Under the pieces are notes generated by a model. The model saw only the letters and a program-made list of their open reading frames with translations. It was not told where the DNA came from and searched no databases. A stretch of 64,000 nucleotides of DNA, taken from NCBI GenBank assembly GCA_903837355.1, contig CAILUI010000172.1, forward strand, positions 1 through 64,000, read 5' to 3'. Source of the stretch: an uncultured Victivallales bacterium. Its GTDB lineage: Bacteria; Verrucomicrobiota; Lentisphaeria; Oligosphaerales; JAFGRS01. This document shows, piece by piece, positions 45,499 through 53,208 of the stretch (position 1 is the first letter of the stretch; each line of letters opens with the position of its first letter). Both the position numbers and the translations under genes were made by a program.

Positions 45499-46680
45499 TC
45501 AGTATCTCGGCGAGGCGGCGCGGCGTTGACGACCCAGGGTGCCGCTGGCCACCCGGTGCATCCGCTCCATCTGGTCTCTGCGCTGACGGCTTACACAGGG
45601 GCAGGCCGCGAGCCCGATGTGGCGGTCCGCTCCGCCGTAGTAGAGGAGCCATTCGCCCTTGAAAGGGACCAGTCCATTGGCCACCACTGCCGGCCCCACG
45701 AACCCCGCCAACTCCCAGTCCGTCTCCGGCTTGATAAACGGCCGGTCAAGCCGCTGCACGACCGTGGGTGAGTCGCCGTGGCCAAGGAGCGCCTGGCCCA
45801 GGCTCCAGGCCTCGGCGGGAAGCGCTGGATCGGCTCCATTCAGGGCATTGTAGAAGAGCAGAATGCCTTCGGGATGATGCAGCGCCGCCGCCCCTGCTTC
45901 GCGTGTTCCACTGTCAAAAAGTGTTCCGAGATCCTGACCCCATGGCGTCCTGCCGAGGGGCTCCCAATCGATCAGATTGTCGGACCTGGCAACTTCGCAG
46001 CGGAGACCGAAGAACATGAGGTACTGGCCGTCGATCCTCGTCGCGATCAGCCGGGAACCTTCCCGCCGGCTCACCACCACGCCACTGCGCGTGCCGGGAA
46101 CGCGAGCCGGCGCGAGCCGCGCAAAAGCCGGCCCCCGTTTGGTCCAATGAAGCAGGTCCTTCGAGGTAGCCACCAGCAGCGTGTCCTGTCTGCCGGACCA
46201 GGCCGTGTAGTTCATGAAGTAGGTGCCGGCATCATCCTCGACGACGTGCAGGTCTTCGCAACCGCCTTCCCACTCGTAGATCCGGCTGGAGTCGGGCGCG
46301 GGGTACAGCACGGGTTTCCCCAGACGGGTGAAGCTGCGGCCATCCTCGCTCCACGCCATCCCGATGCGGCAGGTTCGTCCCCACGCGCTGGGCTTGGGGC
46401 CATCGTCGGCGCGGTAGAGCAAGTACACCTTGCCATCCCGGACGATGGCGGCAGGGTTGTAGACGTTCTGCTCTTCCCAGCGCACGACCTTCTGTTCGAT
46501 GGGGCAGTTGAAGGTCGAATCGGGCGTGGGCGAGAGCACGGGCGTGGGCAGTTTGATGAAAGGTCCCAGTGACCATGGTGCCCCGGCGGAACTCGCGGCG
46601 GGTGCACCCGTGATTCCCTTCACTGTCGGCAGCGCGTCCCCCGCCTCTTTGCCTGACGTGTCCATCGCCTTCGCTGTCAC
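45499..46680 (-). CDS. GH130-type mannoside phosphorylase/glycosidase
   Basis: The 393-residue protein has a five-bladed propeller typical of GH130 and GH43-like enzymes, with YNPAAIVRDGKVYLLYRADDG (about 74-94, including the Asp expected to act in catalysis), RIGMAWSEDGRSFTRLG, CEDLHVVEDDAGTYFMNYTAW and FVGPAVVANG. GH130 enzymes split beta-mannosides, often by phosphorolysis. GTG 46680 is chosen because AGGAG lies 6 nt upstream; ATG 46665 has none. No signal peptide is clear. The hybrid kinase follows after 1 bp. Confidence 0.75.
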   Translation of the reverse strand: MTAKAMDTSGKEAGDALPTVKGITGAPAASSAGAPWSLGPFIKLPTPVLSPTPDSTFNCPIEQKVVRWEEQNVYNPAAIVRDGKVYLLYRADDGPKPSAWGRTCRIGMAWSEDGRSFTRLGKPVLYPAPDSSRIYEWEGGCEDLHVVEDDAGTYFMNYTAWSGRQDTLLVATSKDLLHWTKRGPAFARLAPARVPGTRSGVVVSRREGSRLIATRIDGQYLMFFGLRCEVARSDNLIDWEPLGRTPWGQDLGTLFDSGTREAGAAALHHPEGILLFYNALNGADPALPAEAWSLGQALLGHGDSPTVVQRLDRPFIKPETDWELAGFVGPAVVANGLVPFKGEWLLYYGGADRHIGLAACPCVSRQRRDQMERMHRVASGTLGRQRRAASPRY

Positions 46681-47174
46681 CGGAGCTCCTGCCTTGCTCA
46701 AACGCTTGTCCGTCGATTCCCGCCTGGTCACGGCGCTACAGTCGCTGCGGGCTGGCGGGGTTTCAAGGCCACCGTGTGGCAGAAGAGCTGGCGGCGGCCG
46801 TGGGTGGTGCGCCAGCGGGCGGGCGTGGGGTCTATGCGCCCGTCCAGTCCTAGGTATCCGTGGAGCCGGGCACCGCGGGGTGGCGAAGCCCCCGCGGCGG
46901 CGTCCTTCCCTTGGAGGGCGGAACTCCGCGGGTCCTGCGGACGGCGGGCTGCCCCGCCGAGCCGACGCGAGCAGCGGGAGCGGGGTCACCCTCTCGGCTC
47001 ACCGGCGCGCGCGTCCTGCCATGGCAGGATTCGCCCTCCAGCCAAGCCCCCGGCTGGCGCCGGACATACCGACAGGCGAACTACGAGTCCCGTACCCCGT
47101 CATGGGTCATGGGTCATTCAGCGGTCCAAATACAGGGCACTTGCCTGCGGGTGGCTCCTGCCCGCGTCCCGCCG
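46681..47174. other. Noncoding region with repeats and hairpins
   Basis: No convincing gene is present in this 494-bp gap. It holds a perfect 8-bp hairpin (CCGCGGGG 46873-46880, CCCCGCGG 46890-46897, 9-nt loop), a 16-nt dispersed-repeat copy (GGTCCTGCGGACGGCG, 46931-46946) with a palindromic CGGAACTCCG just before it, a CATGGGT-type double phrase near 47101-47113, and a GCGGG/CCCGC hairpin near 47147-47165. It holds the upstream region of the GH130-kinase pair, but no clear promoter is seen. Confidence 0.6.
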
Positions 47175-47855
47175 TCAGCGTTTCTTCAGGACGATCTTGC
47201 CGGCGCGGACCTCGTAGGTGAGGCCCTCTGCGGTGAGCACCTTGTCGAGGGCCTCCCGGAGGGTCATCCCCGCGATCTGCGGCGTGACCCACTTCCGGCA
47301 GATGGGGTCCGTGTTGGTGAACGAGGTCTTGAAGTCGTACCCGAGCCCGGCCTGCTTGGCCAACTCAAGTACAGCGTACTGGATGGCGATCTTCTCCGTG
47401 CCCGCGTCCTTGTAGCTCTCGGGGTAGGGCTTCGTCAGGGAGACCTTGGCGTCTAGCGGGTCCCCGGCAGCCTGCGCCGGTCCAGACTGCTTCTTCAACA
47501 CGATCCCGCCGTCATGGACCTCGTAGGTCAGGCCTTCGGGTTTGAGGATCTGGTCAAGGGCTTCCCGTAGGGGGATCCCCTCGATCTTCGGCGTAACCCA
47601 CTTCCGGCAGGCTGGGTCCGTGTTGGTGAACGAGGTCTTGAAGTCGTACCCCAGTCCCGCTTGCTTGGCTAGCTCGATCACGGCGTACTCAACGGCCATC
47701 CTCTCCGTCTCCGCGCCCTTGTAGCTTTCGGGATACGGTTTGGTCAGCGAGACCTTGGCGTCGAGCGGGTCGGCGGCGGCGCGGGCCGGTCCAGCCAGTG
47801 CTGCGGCGAAGAGCAGAACGACACACAGGACTTTGAGTGCAGACAGCAGTCTCAT
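47175..47855 (-). CDS. Secreted protein of two tandem STN-like domains
   Basis: The 226-residue protein has a signal peptide (1-27) and two repeats of about 94 residues (29-122 and 132-225). Each begins DPLDAKVSLTKPYPESYK, continues with ELAKQAGLGYDF and two conserved Cys-containing stretches (TDP.CRKWVTP), and ends with LREAL..(I/V)L..EGLTYEV..G.IVLKK. The last part resembles the STN/secretin short domain and DUF4974. The same domain ends the adjacent kinase. It lies 1 bp after the kinase stop. It may compete for or present the kinase's extracellular signal; this is inference. Confidence 0.75.
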   Translation of the reverse strand: MRLLSALKVLCVVLLFAAALAGPARAAADPLDAKVSLTKPYPESYKGAETERMAVEYAVIELAKQAGLGYDFKTSFTNTDPACRKWVTPKIEGIPLREALDQILKPEGLTYEVHDGGIVLKKQSGPAQAAGDPLDAKVSLTKPYPESYKDAGTEKIAIQYAVLELAKQAGLGYDFKTSFTNTDPICRKWVTPQIAGMTLREALDKVLTAEGLTYEVRAGKIVLKKR

Positions 47856-47856
47856 C

Positions 47857-49839
47857 TCAGGCTCCTTGTTGCTTCTTCAGCACGATCTTGCCGTCGCGGA
47901 CCTCGTAGGTGAGGCCCTCTGCGGTGAGCACCTTGTCGAGGGCCTCCCGGAGGGTCATGCCCGCGATCTGCGGCGTGACCCACTTCCGGCAGATGGGGTC
48001 CGTGTTGGCGAACGAGGCCTCGAAGTCGTACCCCAGCCGCGCCTGCCTGGCCAGTTCGGCTACCGCAGACTGAAGGGAGATCTTCTCCGTTCCAGCGTCC
48101 TTGGAGCTCTCGGGGTATGGCTTGGTTAGCGAGACCTTGGTCGTGAAGGGGTCATCATAGGCTCCGAAGACCACAATCTGGTTGACCTTCCCCTGAGTCA
48201 CCCAGAAGAGCACCCCAGCCTTTGCATATTCGAGCTTCTCGGCCATCGTCGTGGGTGTGCTCTGCGATGGCTCGCCATACGCCGCGAGTAGCTTCTCCTT
48301 GGTGGACCCGATCCGGATGCCCCTGGCGGTCGCTCCAGCGAATCCCTGGCTGAAGCGGATTTCGACAATGACCCCACTTCTGACCAGGCAGTCCAGGTGC
48401 TGCTCTGACAGCAGTATGTTGCAGTCCTGTGCGGGAGAGGTCCCCTTCTCCCCCTTTTCCTGCGGCGGCCGTCGAATCTGGTAGGCATCCTTGGGGAGTT
48501 CCTTCACTAGGTCCTCAGCCAACGCGCCAACGACAACTTGGCCCCATCCGCTTCCTTCTCGTATGGTTCCACCCGCGCCGCCGGACCCCTCCGGAGTGAT
48601 CTGCCTTGGCCCAGACGGTGCCTGTTGCCTGACTTCTCCAGAAGTGGCGACCGGGACCTCCCGAGCGGAATGGTACCTGACGAAGGCCAGGGTGATGAGG
48701 GCTCCCAGGGCAACGGCCGACGCGAGCATGGACGCGAGTTTCATCGGTGTTCCTTCTGTGGCTCGTGGTGAGTCTGCGGCAAGCGGCTTGCTTGCTTCCA
48801 CAGAAGAGTTGGCCGTTGCGGGCGATTCCTTACAGCGCCTGGCGATTTCTGCGGCGGCGGGGCGCCGACGCGGGTCCTTCTCGAGGCAGGCCAGGATGAG
48901 CTCGGACACGTCGGTGGGCAGGTCGGGGGCCCCCGCCGCGGGCGACGGTGGGCGGTCGCGCTGAATACCGGCGGCGATCTGGTGGATCGTCTTGCCGGCG
49001 AAGGGGTGGCGCCCGGTGGCCGCTTCGTAGAGGGTGATCCCCAGGGCGAAGACATCCGAGGCCGGGGTCAGCCGCTCGCCGGCCGCCTGCTCGGGCGACA
49101 TGTAGGCGACGGTGACCGGCGGCGAGCCGGCGCGGGTCAGGGTCAGGCACAGGCTGGAAAGGCGGTCCTCCTGGCTGACACGTTCACTGTATTCGCGCGC
49201 CAGGCCCAGGTCGGCCAACCAGGCTTCGCCCGCCGCGTCGAAGAGGATGTTGGACGGCTTGATATCCCGGTGGACGATATCCAGGCGGCTGAGCCCGTCC
49301 AACGTGCCCGCCAGGCGGGCGGCGAGGGCCCGCAGGTGGGGCACCGGCAGCCGCCCGTCCCGCGCCAGCCGTTCCGCCAGACTGCCGCCGGTGAAGAGGC
49401 GGGTCACCAGGTAGGCAGGAATGTGTGCCTCGGCGGCGGCGAGTAGCGGCGGGATGCCGACCACGTGGGCCTCGTAGGCACGGACCATGGTGCGGATCTC
49501 GCGCCGGAAGTAGGGCACGGCGTCGGCCTGGTGGCACACTTTGACGGCTACAGTGCTGCCGTCGGGCGCCGTGGCTGAGTAGACGCTGGCCATGCCGCCA
49601 CGACCGATGGGGACGCAGTGGGTGTACGGCCCAAAGAAGAGCGGGGTAGCCGGTGGCTCGGCGGACTCCGCGAGCGTCGGACGCAGCCGGCTCTCCAGGA
49701 AGGCCTCATCGGCGCGGCACGCGGCCAGTTCCTCACGGCAGTCGGCGCACGCCGCCAGATGCTCCTCTTCTCTGTCCGTCGCCCCAAAGCCGCGGGCCAT
49801 CTCGTCGAGACGGCAAGCTCCCAGGCACGGGCTGGTCAC
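47857..49839 (-). CDS. Transmembrane Ser/Thr kinase with zinc-finger head and STN-like tail
   Basis: The 660-residue protein has an anti-sigma-type zinc-finger motif (H27-x3-C31-x2-C34), a Hanks-type kinase domain (about 72-340) with GRGGMAS loop, K100, HRDIKPSN (190-197) and DLG (210-212), one TM helix (367-387), an extracellular linker, a GIRIGSTKEKLLAAYGEP-type domain (about 490-560), and an STN-like domain (567-656). GTG 49839 overlaps the sigma-factor stop by 4 bp (GTGA) with AGGAG 8 nt upstream. The layout suggests a receptor kinase that controls the sigma factor beside it. Confidence 0.88.
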   Translation of the reverse strand: MTSPCLGACRLDEMARGFGATDREEEHLAACADCREELAACRADEAFLESRLRPTLAESAEPPATPLFFGPYTHCVPIGRGGMASVYSATAPDGSTVAVKVCHQADAVPYFRREIRTMVRAYEAHVVGIPPLLAAAEAHIPAYLVTRLFTGGSLAERLARDGRLPVPHLRALAARLAGTLDGLSRLDIVHRDIKPSNILFDAAGEAWLADLGLAREYSERVSQEDRLSSLCLTLTRAGSPPVTVAYMSPEQAAGERLTPASDVFALGITLYEAATGRHPFAGKTIHQIAAGIQRDRPPSPAAGAPDLPTDVSELILACLEKDPRRRPAAAEIARRCKESPATANSSVEASKPLAADSPRATEGTPMKLASMLASAVALGALITLAFVRYHSAREVPVATSGEVRQQAPSGPRQITPEGSGGAGGTIREGSGWGQVVVGALAEDLVKELPKDAYQIRRPPQEKGEKGTSPAQDCNILLSEQHLDCLVRSGVIVEIRFSQGFAGATARGIRIGSTKEKLLAAYGEPSQSTPTTMAEKLEYAKAGVLFWVTQGKVNQIVVFGAYDDPFTTKVSLTKPYPESSKDAGTEKISLQSAVAELARQARLGYDFEASFANTDPICRKWVTPQIAGMTLREALDKVLTAEGLTYEVRDGKIVLKKQQGA

Positions 49840-50474
49840 GGGCGGCACTCCTGGCTGTCCAGTTCGCGGAGGCGACGGATGAGGCGATGCTTGACTACAT
49901 AGACATTATTGAGCTGCAGGCCCGTTTCCTTACACACCTCCTGCTCTGACGCGCCGTCCAGCAGCAGCCCGAGCACCCGGAGATGCAGCGGGTTCACCGA
50001 CGGGTCTGCCTCGAGCCGCTCGAGAGCGCGGATCAGCCTCTCCTGGCGCTCGTGCTCGCCGAGAGGGTCAGACTGTTCTGTAATACATTCCACATAAGGT
50101 ACATCCGACTCTTGCTCAGCGCCGCCTCCGCGGGCGCCGCTGCAGGACCGCAGTTCCTGCCGGACCTCATGGACCTTGTTCCGGGTCACCCCGAGCAGAT
50201 AACTGCGGAAACTGCTCCCACGGCTGGCGTCGTAGCGGAAGCCGCTGCTGTGGAAGAACACCATGACCGCCTGGATGACCAGCAAACGCTCGTCACGCGA
50301 GGCCATCGGCGGGACCGCTCTCTCCCGGCAGAACCAGTCGATCAGCCTGGCGTAGCGGCTGTAGAAATCCTCCCAGCTCGCATTATCCCCATGGGCGACA
50401 CGCGCCAGCAGCGTGGCGCGGGTCGAGAAGAAGCCGTGGGGCTGTGCTGGATTGCGCATCACCCTGCTATGCAT
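49836..50474 (-). CDS. ECF-type RNA polymerase sigma factor
   Basis: The 212-residue protein resembles planctomycete-type ECF sigma factors. Region 2 is around WEDFYSRYARLIDWFCRER to the FRSYLLGVTRNKVHEV segment, and region 4 has a helix-turn-helix, GASEQEVCKETGLQLNNVYVVKHRLIRRLREL by pattern. It heads a unit with the Ser/Thr kinase (4-bp overlap) and the STN-like secreted protein. ECF factors paired with kinases are known to be activated by phosphorylation; that is expected but not shown here. It starts 39 bp after the mannosidase gene. Confidence 0.88.
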   Translation of the reverse strand: MHSRVMRNPAQPHGFFSTRATLLARVAHGDNASWEDFYSRYARLIDWFCRERAVPPMASRDERLLVIQAVMVFFHSSGFRYDASRGSSFRSYLLGVTRNKVHEVRQELRSCSGARGGGAEQESDVPYVECITEQSDPLGEHERQERLIRALERLEADPSVNPLHLRVLGLLLDGASEQEVCKETGLQLNNVYVVKHRLIRRLRELDSQECRP

Positions 50475-50476
50475 GA

Positions 50477-50504
50477 CCTTCGTGGTCGATATGTCCTTCG
50501 TGGT
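50477..50504. repeat. Direct repeat upstream of the sigma factor gene
   Basis: The 10-mer CCTTCGTGGT occurs twice (50477-50486 and 50495-50504), 18 bp apart, immediately before the sigma-factor ATG. Read on the minus strand it is ACCACGAAGG, and one copy serves as its ribosome-binding region. It could be a regulatory site or another of the phrase repeats found in this genome. Confidence 0.5.
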
Positions 50505-50513
50505 GCGTCCAGG

Positions 50514-53060
50514 TCAGCCGCGGCAGCAGGTCGCAGCAGGCGCGAAGGTCAGGCGCAGGGTCTTGACCTCGAAGGCGCGCAGTTCCTGCTGCACGACCCC
50601 GGCGTGGATGGCCACCGGCCCGATCTGGTCTTCGACGAGGTTGACTTCCTCGACAGCCTGCACGCCGGCCGGCAGGCGCAACTGCATCACAGTCGCCTGG
50701 CCCATCGCCTCGTAGACGCGCAGCACGATGGTCCCCTCCTGGCCGGGCTTCAGGGCCGAGAGTACGAGGTTGCGCGGTTCGATCTCCAGCAGGCCCCAGC
50801 GCGGCGGCAGTCGTCCGGCGTGGGCCGCGGCGGTGCGCGCGATCAGCGGCTGATTGAACTCCTGCCCAGCCCGTGGCACGCCCGCCGCGCGCCAGTCGCC
50901 GGCGTGGGGTGCCAGGGCGTAGTCGAAGGTGAGGCGTTTGCCCCGTTCGAGGCCGGTGTCCGACGACATACCCGGCTCGTAGCCGCCTCCGAAGCCGTAG
51001 GCGACGATCCGGGTACTCCGGCAGAGCGACAGGACCAGCGCGCCGGCCGAGGTGGCATTGCCCGGCAGGCCCCGGTTCAGCAGGGCGACGCCGTGCTGGC
51101 CATCGCTCCAGTCGGCCCAGTTCTGCGCCGGGAACTCGATCCCCTCCGGCCGCGTGCTGGCCCCGAAGGGGATCTCGTGGACCACCTCACCGGCACTCAC
51201 CGTCGTCGGGAAGACGGCGCGGTAGCGGACAAACTCGTCGTGGTTCACGATCTCAGTGCGGATCTCGACGCGCCGCAAGCCGGCGTAGAGGCGGACGCGC
51301 GTCTGGAACTGGCCGCGCTCGCCGAAGGGATGGACGACACTGAACTCCTGCAGCACCGGGCCGCCGATCAGCGTGCCCGCGGCCGCGGACTGCTCGTCGC
51401 TGTAGACCGCCTGGCCGCGGGGGGCAATGGGGTGGGGCGTGGTCATCGCGATGCGACTGCCGCCGTCCAGCGGCCGGTACGGTTCCCAGAGGTCGCCGTG
51501 GTCCGCCTCCTGCACCACGATGTTCCCCGGCTCGCGCAACGCCTGCCAGTCCCCATCCTTGGCGACGACGCCCGTGATCGCGCCGGTCAGTGGATCGACC
51601 TCGACGCGGAGGTGCTCGTTCTCGAGGGTGCCGGCGGCGGCGAGTGCCGGGGTCGCGGCCTCAGGTGCGGGGCGCTGCCGCAGCGGGATCACCCGGTAGA
51701 CGGCGTGCCCAAGCGCCGGGACCTCACGGGCAATGAAGGCGATCTCGGCCTCGACCAGCGTGCCATCGGCGCGGCGCTCGGCCTGCAGTACCTGCACCGG
51801 TACGGGGCTGCCGTCCGGGGCGCACAGGCGGATGCCGGTGACCCCGGCGTCGGCAAAGCCGACGCCAGCGTTGACCACGTCGGTGCGCGCCCACCCCAGG
51901 CTGTTGAAAACCAGCAGTGCCAGGCCCTCGCCCTGGGTATCGACGGCGGCGCTGTAGCGCGCCAGACGGCTCTCCAGCTCCTGGTCGGCAAGTTGGCGCG
52001 AGAAGGCGAAGCTGCGGACGGTGTCGTCCCAGACGTGGTCCGTCATCACCCCTGACATCAGGTCATGAGCCTGGTTGAAGAGCATCGGCTCCCAGGCCCG
52101 CCAGACGGTCTCGTCACAGGTCGCGATCCCCAGGCTGGCGAGCACGGCGCCCAACTTCTCGACGGTAGTGAGGGTGCCCTCCAGTTCACGGGTCCACTGC
52201 TTGAGCTCGATGCGGCTGCTGTAGATGCCTTGGAAGATCGGGTTCAGCTCGCCGCGCACCACCGGCCAGTCTGGGCTCAGGACGGCATCCTCGTACTCGG
52301 TAGGCGTGGCCAGGCGCAGTTCGCAGGGCATGTCCGGTAGCGCATTGAACTGCTGGACCAACTCCGGCAGGTGCTCCTCGGGCAGGCAGACATCGGCGCC
52401 ACCCAGGGCGACTCGGTGGTCGTTGCGACCGAAGGCGTCGAGCAGCGCATAGCGTCCGCGCATGAACTCGGCGAACTCGGGCAGCGTGGTCGGGGAGCCG
52501 TAGCTGAGGGCGTAGCCGTGCGGCAGCCAGAAGGCCGGGAGACGGCTGCCGTCGAGGCCCTCCCAGAGAAACTCGGCTGGGGTCTCCCACTTCGCCACCC
52601 CGCGGAAGAACCAGAAGGACCGGAAGCCGGCCAGCCGCAGCAACTGCGGCATCTGCGCGTGGTGGCCGAAGGTGTCCAGTTGCCAACTGCAGTGCACGTC
52701 GACCCCCAGCGCCTCGCGGAAGTAGGTCTTGCCCAACAGCACCTGGCGGACGAAAGACTCGCCGCCCGGCATGTTCACGTCCAGCATGACGTCGGTGGCG
52801 CCGACGATGGCCAGGCGCCCTTCCTCAACGAAACGCCGCAGGCTCGCCGCCGCCTCGGGGTAGCGTTCCAGGAAGGGTTTGATGTAGCAGACCTGATCCA
52901 GCGTAAAGCGGTAGTGCGGGTAGGTCTCGAGCAGCGCCAGGGCGCGCAGAATGATCGACAGGCCCATGTCAAGGTACTGTTCGCGGGTCTTGAAGACGGC
53001 GCCCTCCCAGTGGGTGTGCGGGACGAGGTGGAGGACGGGCTTCGACGGGCTATCCGGCAT
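50514..53060 (-). CDS. GH38 alpha-mannosidase
   Basis: The 848-residue enzyme belongs to glycoside hydrolase family 38, zinc-dependent retaining alpha-mannosidases. The N-terminal catalytic domain has HTHWE (15-19, metal site; the usual HxHxD has Glu here), the nucleophile D129 in SWQLDTFGHH, and LFNQAHDLMSG with the further metal His. GELNPIFQGIYSSRIELKQ is typical. A beta-sandwich C-terminal half follows. No signal peptide is present, so it probably acts in the cytoplasm on imported mannosides. It precedes the sigma factor by 39 bp. Confidence 0.92.
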   Translation of the reverse strand: MPDSPSKPVLHLVPHTHWEGAVFKTREQYLDMGLSIILRALALLETYPHYRFTLDQVCYIKPFLERYPEAAASLRRFVEEGRLAIVGATDVMLDVNMPGGESFVRQVLLGKTYFREALGVDVHCSWQLDTFGHHAQMPQLLRLAGFRSFWFFRGVAKWETPAEFLWEGLDGSRLPAFWLPHGYALSYGSPTTLPEFAEFMRGRYALLDAFGRNDHRVALGGADVCLPEEHLPELVQQFNALPDMPCELRLATPTEYEDAVLSPDWPVVRGELNPIFQGIYSSRIELKQWTRELEGTLTTVEKLGAVLASLGIATCDETVWRAWEPMLFNQAHDLMSGVMTDHVWDDTVRSFAFSRQLADQELESRLARYSAAVDTQGEGLALLVFNSLGWARTDVVNAGVGFADAGVTGIRLCAPDGSPVPVQVLQAERRADGTLVEAEIAFIAREVPALGHAVYRVIPLRQRPAPEAATPALAAAGTLENEHLRVEVDPLTGAITGVVAKDGDWQALREPGNIVVQEADHGDLWEPYRPLDGGSRIAMTTPHPIAPRGQAVYSDEQSAAAGTLIGGPVLQEFSVVHPFGERGQFQTRVRLYAGLRRVEIRTEIVNHDEFVRYRAVFPTTVSAGEVVHEIPFGASTRPEGIEFPAQNWADWSDGQHGVALLNRGLPGNATSAGALVLSLCRSTRIVAYGFGGGYEPGMSSDTGLERGKRLTFDYALAPHAGDWRAAGVPRAGQEFNQPLIARTAAAHAGRLPPRWGLLEIEPRNLVLSALKPGQEGTIVLRVYEAMGQATVMQLRLPAGVQAVEEVNLVEDQIGPVAIHAGVVQQELRAFEVKTLRLTFAPAATCCRG

Positions 53061-53208
53061 GATTCGCGCTCCTTTTGCGGGGTTCTGCCGGTAATGTGCG
53101 TCGTGCGGCCGCAGGATGCAATGCCGACGGCCTCACAGGCTAGATTACGCCGGCTCCGTGTCCGCCGGGCGGAGTGTGCCGGGATTGCCTGTAGCCGGGA
53201 GGTGTGTC

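Noticed and set aside
49983-52055. Long plus-strand frame (about 690 codons) opposite the sigma factor and mannosidase
   Set aside because: It is antisense to strongly supported genes, has no recognisable motif, and has the Arg/Gly/Ala/His-rich bias of antisense frames in high-G+C DNA.
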